A DNA stretch of 64,000 nucleotides from Apostichopus japonicus (taxonomy: Eukaryota; Echinodermata; Holothuroidea; Aspidochirotida; Stichopodidae), in NCBI RefSeq assembly GCF_037975245.1, contig NC_092580.1, positions 33,722,501 to 33,786,500 of the forward strand. The letters are read 5' to 3'. This document shows positions 1-9,855 of this stretch, in pieces (position 1 is the stretch's first letter; each line of letters starts with the position of its first letter). A program made the translations under genes and the position numbers. Below the pieces are notes generated by a model. That model was not told the DNA's origin, made no database searches, and saw nothing but the letters and a program-made list of their open reading frames with translations.

Positions 1-265
1 GTACCTATCGACAAACTTCACCCAGGTGTATAAATGGGGACTTGCGAGGTGACTTGTAAATATAGTTGCGCGCGCCGGTTTGTGGCTGCACCCTATGGGT
101 AGCCCCCAGGGGACATGTGGCTGTGGTGCACTGTGGTGCCCCAGGAGAGATTGTTTGAATTTTGCACACTTTGGTGTGTAGGTGTGACAAGTTACCAATG
201 ACCAGGGTTAAGTACAGCGCGGTGAGACTTTATTGTAAGTTGCGCTATATAAGAACTGCATGTTA
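1..265 (+). repeat. SINE (family A), 5' part cut off by the window edge
   Basis: The segment matches, with scattered differences, the body of the tRNA-headed SINE at 20811-21150: the shared landmarks are CACCCAGGTGTATAAATGG, GGTTTGTGGCTGCAC, GTGGTGCACTGTGGTGCC and TTGCACACTTTGGTGTGT. The tRNA-like head (A and B boxes) would lie before base 1. The tail ends near TTGCGCTATATAAGAACTGC, after which the sequence becomes AT-rich. Strand is taken from the intact copy. The 3' boundary is approximate. Confidence 0.75.
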
Positions 266-2415
266 ATTATGATTAATATTATTAAACTCCTTTCGCGTTC
301 CATACGTATGTGTTGCCACATTAGTACCGTACCATGCATGTGATAAATAACTAAATTATGAATCAATGGGTGATGCGTGATGCAATTTGTAATCTGATCT
401 TGAAGTTTCCAAATAAATATTTGTTCATCTCTTGTTTTTTTCCATTACAATATAACACTATGGACTTGATCTTTTACGAAGCACTGTAATGCGTATTATA
501 GTATAATAATGATCTCAGATCGTGTCTCGAAAAGTTGGGGGTTCGTGGACAACTCTGACATCCACAGTGGTTCCGTGGGAGATAAAGTTAGGGAAACCCT
601 GATTTAGTGTGCTACAACTTTATAGAACGGTGTATAACAAGAAGATACTGGAATGCTATGTTATAGAGATTAGCTATATTATATTGATACTTCCATATTC
701 AAACATAATTCAATAACTACAACGGGATACCAAACGTTACGTATATGATTAGCCGGTTAAAAGCAGTTCTAGTGAATTGATATCATTTATGACAATATTG
801 TTATCTTGGTATTATTCTCGTAAAGACTGTTTCGGTTTCATTTGTATCTATCTGATTTAGCAGATAACACGCAACTTACAGTAAAGTACTACCAGTAAGT
901 TTGTCGAAGAAGACCTAATCAAGCGATCAATTTGTTCTTGGCACAGAGAAAGCTGTAGAAGAGTCAAATGGTGAATCGTTATAACCTATTGAGTGTAGGT
1001 CGAATGTGTGTATATTCGTAAATCAGAAAGTTATCTGTGGTAATCTGTTTCTGGTATACCAAAGGTTAACAAATATCAATGTTTGAGCATAATTCGTAGA
1101 CTTCAATTGGTATTCCATTTCGAAGGAAAAACAACTCATCGCAACATCTCTTCTTCGAAGGTACATCGACCATGGCCTCCGTGTCCCTATAATTTATCAA
1201 GTATAGCCCAGTTTATTCCAAAAGACGTATTCCAACAGTTCGGCGAGGCGGTCAGTGACGCTAGGCGCAAGGGTGATAATGTTATTTAGCAAATGTATGT
1301 ATATGATTTCATACTTGTCTGTATGTATTAGTTATATATGTTTCTACTATCATTGTACAAGCTTGTCATCAATAGCCTTCAAAGAAGAAAGCGCATCGAG
1401 TTTCGCCCAATAAGTCATTCTGATTAAAGAGATTAAACCTATAGCGATTGCTTAAACCAGTTAGCCAATTCCTTAATTAGTTTGTATATTCCTGTCCAAC
1501 ACCATTCATAATAAATTCTGTTATGAAAGAGGACCCCCAAATTCCCTCTAATATTTCTAGGGAACTCACTGTTTTCTGCAGACACCTATGGATGTCATGC
1601 CCCAATATAAGTTATTGCTATATTGACAAAGTGCCCCTCCAGATTGAAGCTATACTTCTGCGCTCACGTGCACACGTGCTTAAAGATGATTCTTGATAAA
1701 TGCAAAGGAAACACACGCACAGACTCACTTACAGCCGCGCATTTAAATATCCCAGTACACACAACCAAATACACCCATACTTACAGACATGCATGTAATC
1801 TTCCGGCATTAGCACACAATCAAGCAATCCCCACGAAAAGTATTTTTTTTTACCATCTGAGATTGTAAAGACCTTTGAAGGTTTTATATTTCTGACATAA
1901 TTAAGGTTATCATGATTTATCTGATGGAATTAAGACCAATATGCGGGTATTCAAATCTATCCTCATGAACAAAGGACATAGCTTATTACGCAGGAATTAA
2001 TCCATACTTTTACAGCCTACAGGCACATAAATACCCCTATACACGCACGCACACTCACCAATTGTATGTAAAGAATTACGTATGGTGGCCCATTAGCGCC
2101 AACTTACAAGTATGCTGTCGTACCACTTTGTGACCACTATGCCTAGTATTGATCGATCTTTAGCTGGGGTAAGCGGGGGTGGGGGGGGGGGGGCTGGGGA
2201 CTATTCTGTGAGCCCATTTCCATGTATGTAATTATACTTTGTACGACAGAATGACGACTAGTGACATATTGCTATCACATGACTAAACGAGTTGAAGTTA
2301 GGCAACTAAAACAGAATAAGTTGAGTCGACGACATAAAGGTTTAGTAAGGGATGTATTCCGCTGTTATCCTGTTAGACGACATAATGACTTTAGACTGCG
2401 TAACAAGTAAAAGGC
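266..2415. other. No recognisable gene; AT-rich non-coding DNA
   Basis: I see no convincing coding exon, RNA gene or element end. A 68-codon open frame at 1083-1289 has no recognisable domain or splice sites. A poly-G run lies near 2177-2193. The segment ends at the target-site duplication of the CTTAAG foldback element. Confidence 0.5.
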
Positions 2416-2423
2416 ACGCCCTT

Positions 2424-4277
2424 ATGGCAAGCCGTTTTAACATTTACCTCTCTATTCTACTTAAGTCGAATTAATTCCACTTAAGTAGAATACAATTAAG
2501 CTTAAGTGAAATGAATTGCACTTAAGTAGAATTGCATTTTACTTAAGCTTAATTGTATTCCACTTAAGTGGAATTCATATTAGCTTAAGTTCAAACGGTT
2601 TTTGTCTACATCGTATTTTACTTAAGTAAAATACAATTCTACTTAAGTAAAATACAATTCTGCTTAAGTAAAATGCAATTCTGCTTAAGTAAAATTCAAT
2701 TCTACTTAAGTAAAATGCTATTCTACTTAAGCAAAATGGCTTTTCAATTTCACTTAAGCTAAATTGCATTTTACTTAAGTGAAATAGAATTACGCTTAAG
2801 TGAAATGTGATTGGTCAATCTATTTCACTTAAGTAAAATGCAATTTAGCTTAAGTAAAATGTGATTGGTCAATCAGTATATGCTACTCATTGCGTCACTG
2901 TACTTACCGCGAAGTCCGACTCTGTATACTATTTTAGGTACCTCACCACGTGTTCATCCGCTCAATAGGTTTACCATTGTCAGAAAAGAGGTAAAAGTAC
3001 CTAACGTAAAGCTTCCTTAAGCATGTTATCATTTACTGTCATCGTTTTTTCTGCCTTTATATGAAAGAGCATAATTTAAGTACAGATGGTGTGAAAATAG
3101 GGAGGATCGAAGGTGATATAAATCATTTTAAAAATCTTTGGTTAAATGTTGATATTACTCCGAACGAGCATATGGAAGGGTTCAGTGTGATAAACTTGCT
3201 CCTCTTCTAGCTCATAATCTAAACGGTCATGATATGGAAGTTTGCAAGTGCCATGATAGGCCACTAGAACACAGCTATCATGTGATGGGTAGGATATACC
3301 AGATGAAAACTTCTATCTATGCTTTGGCAGGTCTTGAAAGTGATGAGTTTAGTGTGTAAGTCAATGGAACAATTAATTGTGATGCGAGACCTATAGAGTT
3401 ACGTTCAAGACGTACTAGTTACGTAACCATTTGCGGCCATTCCCCCATTCTGCGATACTTATCCAGCTTTCGTTGTGTATATACGAACATAACACCATAC
3501 TTAGCAAATGAAGCAAAGCTTTGTTTATCACTGAGTCTGAACGTTAGACATTTGGTAAATGCAGCCAGCCAATAAATCGTTGCAAACTGTTGCTGATGCA
3601 GTTGGAAAAGCACTTTTGAGGGCAAGGGAACGACTACAACACGACATACCACCAATCAGTGGTACTAGTAGTAGAAGTATCACAAGGCATGGTACCATGC
3701 ATGTAAACATTGCCCCCAGACCAACCACTTTTCCGCACGAGGTAAATGTTATAACGGCTTGCCATATCCTTCAATTCCACTTAAGCTAAATTGTATTTTA
3801 CTTAAGTAGAATTGAATTTTACTTAAGTAAAATGCAATTGTATTCTACTTAAGTAAAATACAATTCTACTTAAGTAGAATACAATTTAGCTTAAGTTAAA
3901 TTCAATTTCACTTAAGCTTAATTGTATTCTACTTAAGTAAAATGTATTTAGCTTAAGTGAAAAAGAATGACACTTTTACTTAAGCGAAATTAAATTTTAC
4001 TTAAGTAGAATTGTATTTTACTTAAGTAGAATACAGTTAAGCTTAAGTGAAATTGAATTTAACTTAAGCTTAAAAGAAAGTGGTAATTTAACTTAAGTGG
4101 AATACAATTAAACTTAAGTAAAATGCAATTCTACTTAAGTGCAATTCATTTTACATAAGCTTAATTGTATTCTACTTAAGTGCAATTCATTTCACTTAAG
4201 CTTAATTGTATTCTACTTAAGTGGAATTAATTCTACTTAAGTAGAATAGAGAGGTAAATGTTAAAACGGCTTGCCAT
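2424..4277. mobile_element. Foldback-type DNA transposon with CTTAAG-repeat arms
   Basis: The left end (ATGGCAAGCCGTTTTAACAT, then TTACCTCTCTATTCTACTTA) recurs as its reverse complement at the right end, 4251-4277. The element is flanked by ACGCCCTT (2416-2423) and ACGCCCTA (4278-4285), an 8-bp target duplication with one mismatch. Both arms (about 2455-2860 and 3775-4245) are packed with roughly forty ACTTAAGT-type palindromes about 20-22 bp apart, inside units like AATTCTACTTAAGTAGAAT. A second copy of the terminal end lies internally at 3739-3765 (26 of 27 bases match), so the right arm may be duplicated. The 2.9-3.7-kb centre is unique sequence with no transposase. The superfamily is not assigned; 8-bp duplications fit hAT or P elements. 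Confidence 0.8.
3211..3352 (+). other. Exon-like open segment inside the foldback element
   Basis: A pyrimidine-rich stretch ending in TCTTCTAG is followed by about 47 open codons (AHNLNGHDMEVCKCHDRPLE and onward) and then GTAAGT, a consensus 5' splice site. A second coding-like stretch in the same element, at 3559-3715, reads SLQTVADAVGKALLRARERL. Together these could be a host gene fragment captured by the transposon. I do not recognise the protein family, and the splice signals could be chance. Confidence 0.25.
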
Positions 4278-4285
4278 ACGCCCTA

Positions 4286-4790
4286 CATATCACATGCTTT
4301 TGCACGGCAAAACTCGTGTACTGAAACGCCCGCACCGTAACTTGACCGTACCCACGCACTGAAGCAATACATGTAAAGTGGGTTTATAGTACATGCAGTT
4401 TATAGATCCAACTAGGCTTGAAGTGTTTCCAATCTGCAGGTAGTATTCCCCGATTGCTGTTCAGAGACTTAGGAAATCACCATAAACGGTCTTTTACCCA
4501 CATTTAAATACTTTATCTGGCCTTTTACAGCAACAAGTAACCTCTACAAATACTAATATTAATAATATATTATAGACACTGACGTCAGTCAATGACGTAG
4601 GTTTTGATAGGCTTTGATTTGCAATCGAACGAGAATTAAGTTGACCTCACTCGATGATCAATTCAACGAAAAAGCAAGATAACTATTTTTTGAGACCACA
4701 ATCATATAGTTGAAGAAACAGCAGAAGGGGGAAAAATGTATGGTAAAGGAGCTGGTAGACATAAAACAGAATATAGTTCTGTTGCTATAA
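4286..4790. other. No recognisable feature
   Basis: AT-rich sequence between the CTTAAG element and the next hAT-like element. I see no open frame with a recognisable domain, no repeat and no RNA gene. Confidence 0.5.
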
Positions 4791-5087
4791 CAGGCGCGTA
4801 TCCAGGATTTTCTAACCCGGGGGGCGCGAATTACTATCTAAGCGGAGCGCCACCATCGGTTGGCGCGCAGCGTACAAGAAAATTTCTGGTTTTGATACCC
4901 CCCCAGATCACCGGAAACGGCACTTCTCGGGCTTGAAATGACCAACCAGATGTACACTTTTGGCCTGAGAACCAAGTATTTCCTAATAGTTTTTTTTTCC
5001 ATCCATAACCTTAGTGAAGATTGTCAACCCGGCACACGTCATGTTCGACCTGATCGCATGTCCTGTGGGTCTTTGCTTTTGTAGGTG
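4791..5087 (+). mobile_element. hAT-like non-autonomous element, 5' portion
   Basis: It starts CAGGCGCGTATCCAGGATTT and carries the shared subterminal core (TATCTAAGCGGAGCGCCACC, then GGTTGGCGCG-AGCG and CAAGAAAATTT) at 4836-4886. It is closely similar to the reverse-complement copy ending at 44712, up to the CTGTGGGTC near 5062-5070. Downstream it is interrupted by the hAT element at 5096-6066. Its own 3' end is not clear but probably lies between 6075 and 6430. Confidence 0.65.
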
Positions 5088-5095
5088 ATCCTACG

Positions 5096-6066
5096 CACTG
5101 GCGGATCCAGGGCCTTTGTTTGGGAGGGGCCAAAGTGGCATTAGAGTGATATGGGGGAGGGGTCTAAGGGGAGGGGGTTTTCTATTGCTGAATGCCCTCA
5201 GATGCAATTTGGTGCGACAAAAGTGTAGAATGGTGATGTTAATTTACTTCTAAAAAAAATGTTTCCCAGGTGTATTTTTCTAAAATATTTATAAAACAAA
5301 GTTGGATCATCTTTCTCAAGAAATTTTATTTCTCATAGGTTATAAATTTCTTACAACCAGTCTGTAACTGCAAAATGGTATTAAACTGTAAATCCTCATG
5401 CTCATACATTTACATAGCTCCCAACTCTTGAGAAGGCAAATGCTGGTCCATGCCACGAATCGCCGTCCTGGGGGAGGGGTATAAGGGGAGGGGGTGTCCC
5501 CCTCCCCTTTTGATTTTTTTTGGAATCCTTAGAAAGGCTTTTGAAACCCAAAATTTTCTGAGAAATATGCATTTTTTTGTGTAACATCAATAAATTGAAT
5601 AGTAGGTGATAATTCATTCTTTCCCGTGGCATGAAAATGTTCGCTGCTCGCCCCAATGAAAAGAATTATAGGCTAATTTGAGGTTCAAATGATGCTGTAA
5701 AGGAGGTTTTATACTCTATTATGCTAAATGCTAAAGAAATGATGGTTGCTAAGTCAAAATTTGATGCAAATTTTTTTATGTATACTTGACAATTACAATG
5801 TGGTTTTTTTCGGACGCTTGTGCGGGTCAGCGGGTTTGGGTGTTAGAATGCGGGTCTAATTCCCGCGAATGGCGGATCAGTTGGGAACTCTGCATTTAAT
5901 TTTAAACCAGAAAACGAAAAGGTTTAGACTAGTCTACCACTGCTATTCCTCTCGATTTTTTTAATTTCCAATCATATGATTTAGCGGATGTTCGGAAACA
6001 CTTTTTGGCTCACCTTTGGGGGGGGGGCATGGCCCCCCTTGGCCCCCCCCCCTGGAGCCGCCAGTG
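5096..6066. mobile_element. hAT-type non-autonomous element with perfect 8-bp TSD
   Basis: The terminal inverted repeats are CACTGGCGGATCCAGG and CCTGGAGCCGCCAGTG. The element is flanked on both sides by ATCCTACG (5088-5095 and 6067-6074), a perfect 8-bp target-site duplication. It is 971 bp long with no transposase frame. Subterminal G-rich and C-rich blocks (near 5110-5180 and 6018-6052) extend the inverted symmetry. The open frame at 5402-5656 on the minus strand crosses this element and is not regarded as a gene. Short TIRs plus an 8-bp duplication are the hAT hallmark; the family assignment is by structure only. Confidence 0.88.
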
Positions 6067-6434
6067 ATCCTACGTCGCGGCCCACAATACCCGTCAGCCC
6101 CACTTTTCAAGGTTTTAAGCCCCAAATTTGTTCAGAATTTGAAAATTCACATTTCTCGTAAATAAACTCACTTCAAAACATACCCATAATGTTGTACAAA
6201 ATTTCATCTATGGACAACCAATATAGAAAAACTACCTTCAACCCCTAACAGACCGGTCAAAATTGCACGAGTAGAGGGAAGTGTGATGCAGAATGTTGGT
6301 CAGAAATTTTCTAAAATTCCGACACAGTTAATTTATTGGTGTAGAAATATTAAACCTCTTATAACGGCTATTATAAAACTTGGTTGAAGGAAATGAAAAA
6401 ATAGCAGATATTTCCGAAACCGAACACTACACAC

Positions 6435-6448
6435 ATAGGCGTAGGAGG
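6435..6448 (+). mobile_element. Left end of an older CATAGGCGTAGGAG element
   Basis: CATAGGCGTAGGAG matches the terminal repeats of the element at 47646-48429. The younger hAT element at 6457-6833 has inserted 8 bp further in. No matching right end is evident before 7190, so this is either truncated or diverged. Confidence 0.45.
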
Positions 6449-6456
6449 CGCGGCGG

Positions 6457-6833
6457 CAGTGGCGGAGCTAGGGGTATTGGTCAGGAGGGGCGAGAATGGT
6501 CTGTAGGGGCGCTTTCGACACTATCTAAGCGGAGCGCCACCACTGGTTGGCGCGTAGCGCACAGACAAATTTTGAGTAAAGATACTCCCTAGATCGCCGG
6601 AAATGACCCTTTCAGGGCCTGGCTAATTTGCAGATAAACGAAGAATAGGGTGTCATCGCCAAATTACACCAACAAAATGTGAGAAATGTCAATAAGTAGA
6701 TGAGAGCGCAATAAAAAAGTCAATAATCTAGAATAAGTAAAAAGTGGTAAAGAGCTGAAAAAGGCGCCAGCAGTCCATTTGAGTCCGTCAGGGGGCGCAT
6801 CCGCCCCCTGACCGTATGGACGCTCCGCCACTG
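6457..6833 (+). mobile_element. hAT-type MITE with perfect 8-bp TSD
   Basis: The ends are CAGTGGCGGAGC and GCTCCGCCACTG. The direct flanks are CGCGGCGG at 6449-6456 and again at 6834-6841, a perfect 8-bp duplication. It carries the shared core (TATCTAAGCGGAGCGCCACC) at 6520-6539. Length is 377 bp, with no coding capacity. Closest relatives in the window are 47937-48325 and 62253-62614. Confidence 0.9.
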
Positions 6834-6841
6834 CGCGGCGG

Positions 6842-7190
6842 GGGTGCAACCCCTAATTCGCCATTACTAATGTAAAAGAGAGTTTTGACATAATTGGACC
6901 TCCATGCTTTTTATACATCTACATGAGACATGTCGTTGTTTACATTAGCATCCCGCGGTATACTGCGCAATTTGAACGGAGCGTACGGTACATGATGGCA
7001 TGCGATGTAATAACCGATGCTTGCTTATATGATATTGACATTGACACGTTGAACGCGCGCTTCGCGCGCGAAAATTTTTGGTTATTTTTTCAGGCAAGTC
7101 GGACAGTTTTGAGGCTTTTCATCCTGGAACGCCATTTTCATGCTCACTGATATGATGTGATATCTGCTGTTTGCGTTACAAATTCGAACA
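6842..7190. other. No recognisable gene
   Basis: This holds a short GCGCGC-rich palindrome (GCGCGCTTCGCGCGC, 7055-7069) and a 75-codon open frame at 6923-7150 with no recognisable domain. I see no other feature. Confidence 0.4.
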
Positions 7191-7896
7191 GGCGTGTAGC
7201 GAGGAATTTGCCAAGGGAGGGGCGAAGCCTGTAGGCAAATTATCTAAGCGTAGCGCCACCATAGGTTGGCGCGAAGCGTACAAGAAAATTTTGGCCGATA
7301 ATGCCTCCCAGATCGCTGGAAATGACACTTCCCAGGCCTTGTAAGTTGCATCTAAGCACTTTCTATTTTGAAATTACTTAGCGATATCATTTAAAAAAAT
7401 GCTGAATGCTGGGGGGGGCGGTCGCCCCCATCCCAAAATGCGTCATGTTCCCCGACGACACGGTCGAGTTCGAGACCAGCCACAGTTGGTTTCATAGCAC
7501 AATTCTACACACGCGTTATGATAGACCATATATAGTATATATATATATAGATCATTAGTGAGAGAGGAAAATGGAAACGTCAAAAAAAATGGAGTTGTCG
7601 GTGTAAGGGGTAGGGTGAGGCACACTTTTACGAAATCATTGATCCGTCACTGGCTACCCTTCAGCGCTGTAATGATGTCACTGTTCCTCTTTCTCTTCCC
7701 GGTGTCTTCGCGTTTTTCTTTTACTCCCTCCTTTTCTCCTTCTTCTCTCTTTCTTCTTTTTCTTTTCCCTTCCTTCCTCTCCTCCTCCTCTTTTTCCCCT
7801 CTTTTTTCCCTTTTTCTTCTCTTTTTTTTCTCTCCTCCTCTTTTTCTTACCCGGGGGGCGCGCGCCCCCAACGCCCCCCCCCCTGGATACGCACCT
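7191..7896 (+). mobile_element. hAT-like composite element with a polypyrimidine block
   Basis: The left end is CAGGCGTGTAGCGAGG and the right end CCTGGATACGCACCTG. The shared core is at 7241-7292. The 3' two thirds (7416-7896) is nearly identical to the reverse complement of 43987-44433, so one of the two copies is recent. A pyrimidine-rich tract of about 150 bp (7690-7850) explains the low-complexity open frames on both strands here. No target duplication is evident; 7191-7415 and 7416-7896 may be two elements fused. Confidence 0.65.
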
Positions 7897-8964
7897 GTAT
7901 AAGGTTACTCGGCGATATGTTGCCATTGACCGAACTTGTATGTCAAATAGAAAGAAACGTTGTTATTGGTCGGTCTGGATGGTTTCGAAGTGATTTCTTG
8001 TTTATCATAATGACAAGTACCATGAAGCCACTCGCCTTTTTTTGGCATAAGAATTCCGGATGTCTACTTGAGAGCCGAGTCAAGTAGAGGCAAATTGTAT
8101 TTTAAAAGAACTTGTAGCCAAGAATAGAACATATAATAAAGACAAGTCTAAACCACTTCAAGACACTTGCGCTGTCGCTCTCAATTGATTTCATTTTGGA
8201 TAAAAAGATCATTGCGCAATACTCTGTGATGAACCACAAGACCAAAATAATCAAAGTCTCCAGTTGTCCTCAATTTGTTTTACAGATTGTAAGTACTGTC
8301 CCTTTAATCGAAATAAGTTTATATGACCATCTGCATTTGCTGTATATTATATAATAATTTGCTGGTATTCCTCGCCATCTCTTTACGTCAAGTTATTTTT
8401 TCCCAAAGTTTTAATGAAACAAACCAAGGCCGTTGTTGCAGTTGCAGTTGCATCTCTGCATGGATAACGACTGGGCCCCATACACTGTGCTAACACCACT
8501 ATAGAAACAGACGCGTCCGTCCGGGGTATATGCAATTCACAATTCTGCTTCTACTGACCATATAATCTATCCATTTCTTTAGATAGCTGAAATGGCAGCT
8601 AAATGTGTTGTTCTTTCGTTTACTCTCCCTCATACTATACTGCGAACCCATTAGGTTTAATTGTGTCTGTGTGATTTCCACTAACAAATTTGGTGACCAA
8701 AAGATATTTAACATAGATATGAATAAACAAGGAGCAAAGGAAAGACTGAGCCCAAAGATGGTGTTTTTTTCCCTCGATCACTACACTTGTTTGCACCTCA
8801 CGATCACTCACTACTACACCTACACCTACACCTATACACCTACACGATCACTCACTATACACTTGTTTGCACCTCGTATTCTCTGATCTGTTGGACACGA
8901 GATACCTTTACTATTATTTAGATGCATGCAGCTAGACATAGATTGATAGAAAGATGGATAGATA
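7897..8964. other. No recognisable gene
   Basis: AT-rich sequence with a short CTACAC repeat at 8812-8840. No exon or element end is recognised. Open frames here have no recognisable domain. Confidence 0.45.
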
Positions 8965-9855
8965 ATACAGTACGAGTACCTATTTCGACAATATTACAGA
9001 ACCAGTACTTAATTCGACACTGATAAAGTACGAGTACTTAATTCGGCACTAGTACAATGAGAGTACTTAATTCGACACTAGTACAGTACGAGTACTTAAT
9101 TCGACACTGATAAAGTACGAGTACTTAATTCGGCACTAATACATATGGAGTACTTAATCAGGCACTAATACAGAACGAGTAATTAATCAGGCACTATGTA
9201 CAATATGAGTACTTAATTCGACAGTAGTATACAGTACGAGTACTTAATTCGGCACTAGTACAATGTGAGTACCTAATTCGGCACTACCACAGAACCAGTA
9301 CTTAATTCGACACTAGTACAGTACGAGTACTTAATTCGACAGTAGTACAGTACGAGTACTTAATCCGGCACTAATACAATGCGAGTACTTAATTCGACAC
9401 TAGTACAGTACGAGTACTTAATTCGACACTGATAAAGTACGAGTACTTAATTCGACACTAGTACAATTCGAGTATCTAATTCGACGCTAGTACAATGCGA
9501 GTACTTAATTCGACGCTAGTACAATGCGAGTACTTAATTCGACACTGATAAAGTACGAGTACTTAATTCGGAACTAATACAGAACGAGTACTTAATCAGG
9601 CACTATGTACAATATGAGTACTTCATTCGACAGTAGTATACAGTACGAGTACTTAATTCGGCACTAGTACAATGTGAGTACCTAATTCGGCAGTACCACA
9701 GAACTGATAAAGTACGAGTACTTAATTCGGCACTAGTACAATGCGAGTACTTAATTCGGCACTAGTACAGTACGAGTACTTAATTCGACACTAGTACAGT
9801 ACGAGTACTTAATTCGACACTAGTACAGTACGAGTACTTAATTCGACACTAGTAC
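8965..9855. repeat. 30-bp minisatellite (GAGTACTTAATTCGACACTA)
   Basis: About 29 tandem copies of a 30-bp unit built from GAGTACTTAATTCG, RCACTAGTACA and RTAC. Variants include GATAAA in place of AGTACA, TCGACAGTAGTATACA, and AATCAGGC blocks. Variant units recur in the same order (for example 9150-9300 and 9560-9710), showing segmental duplication inside the array. There are no unique spacers, so this is not a CRISPR array. Confidence 0.92.

Noticed and set aside
1083-1289. 68-codon open frame with a protein-like second half
   Set aside because: No domain recognised and no consensus splice sites; not enough to call a gene.
7558-7926. Open frames with Lys/Arg/Glu or Ser/Phe/Leu runs on both strands
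   Set aside because: Products of the polypyrimidine tract inside a mobile element; the same frames recur at 43838-44291 in the other copy.
8965-9855. Regular repeat spacing suggestive of a CRISPR array
   Set aside because: The units are contiguous 30-bp copies with no unique spacers, in a eukaryotic intron-containing genome; this is a minisatellite.
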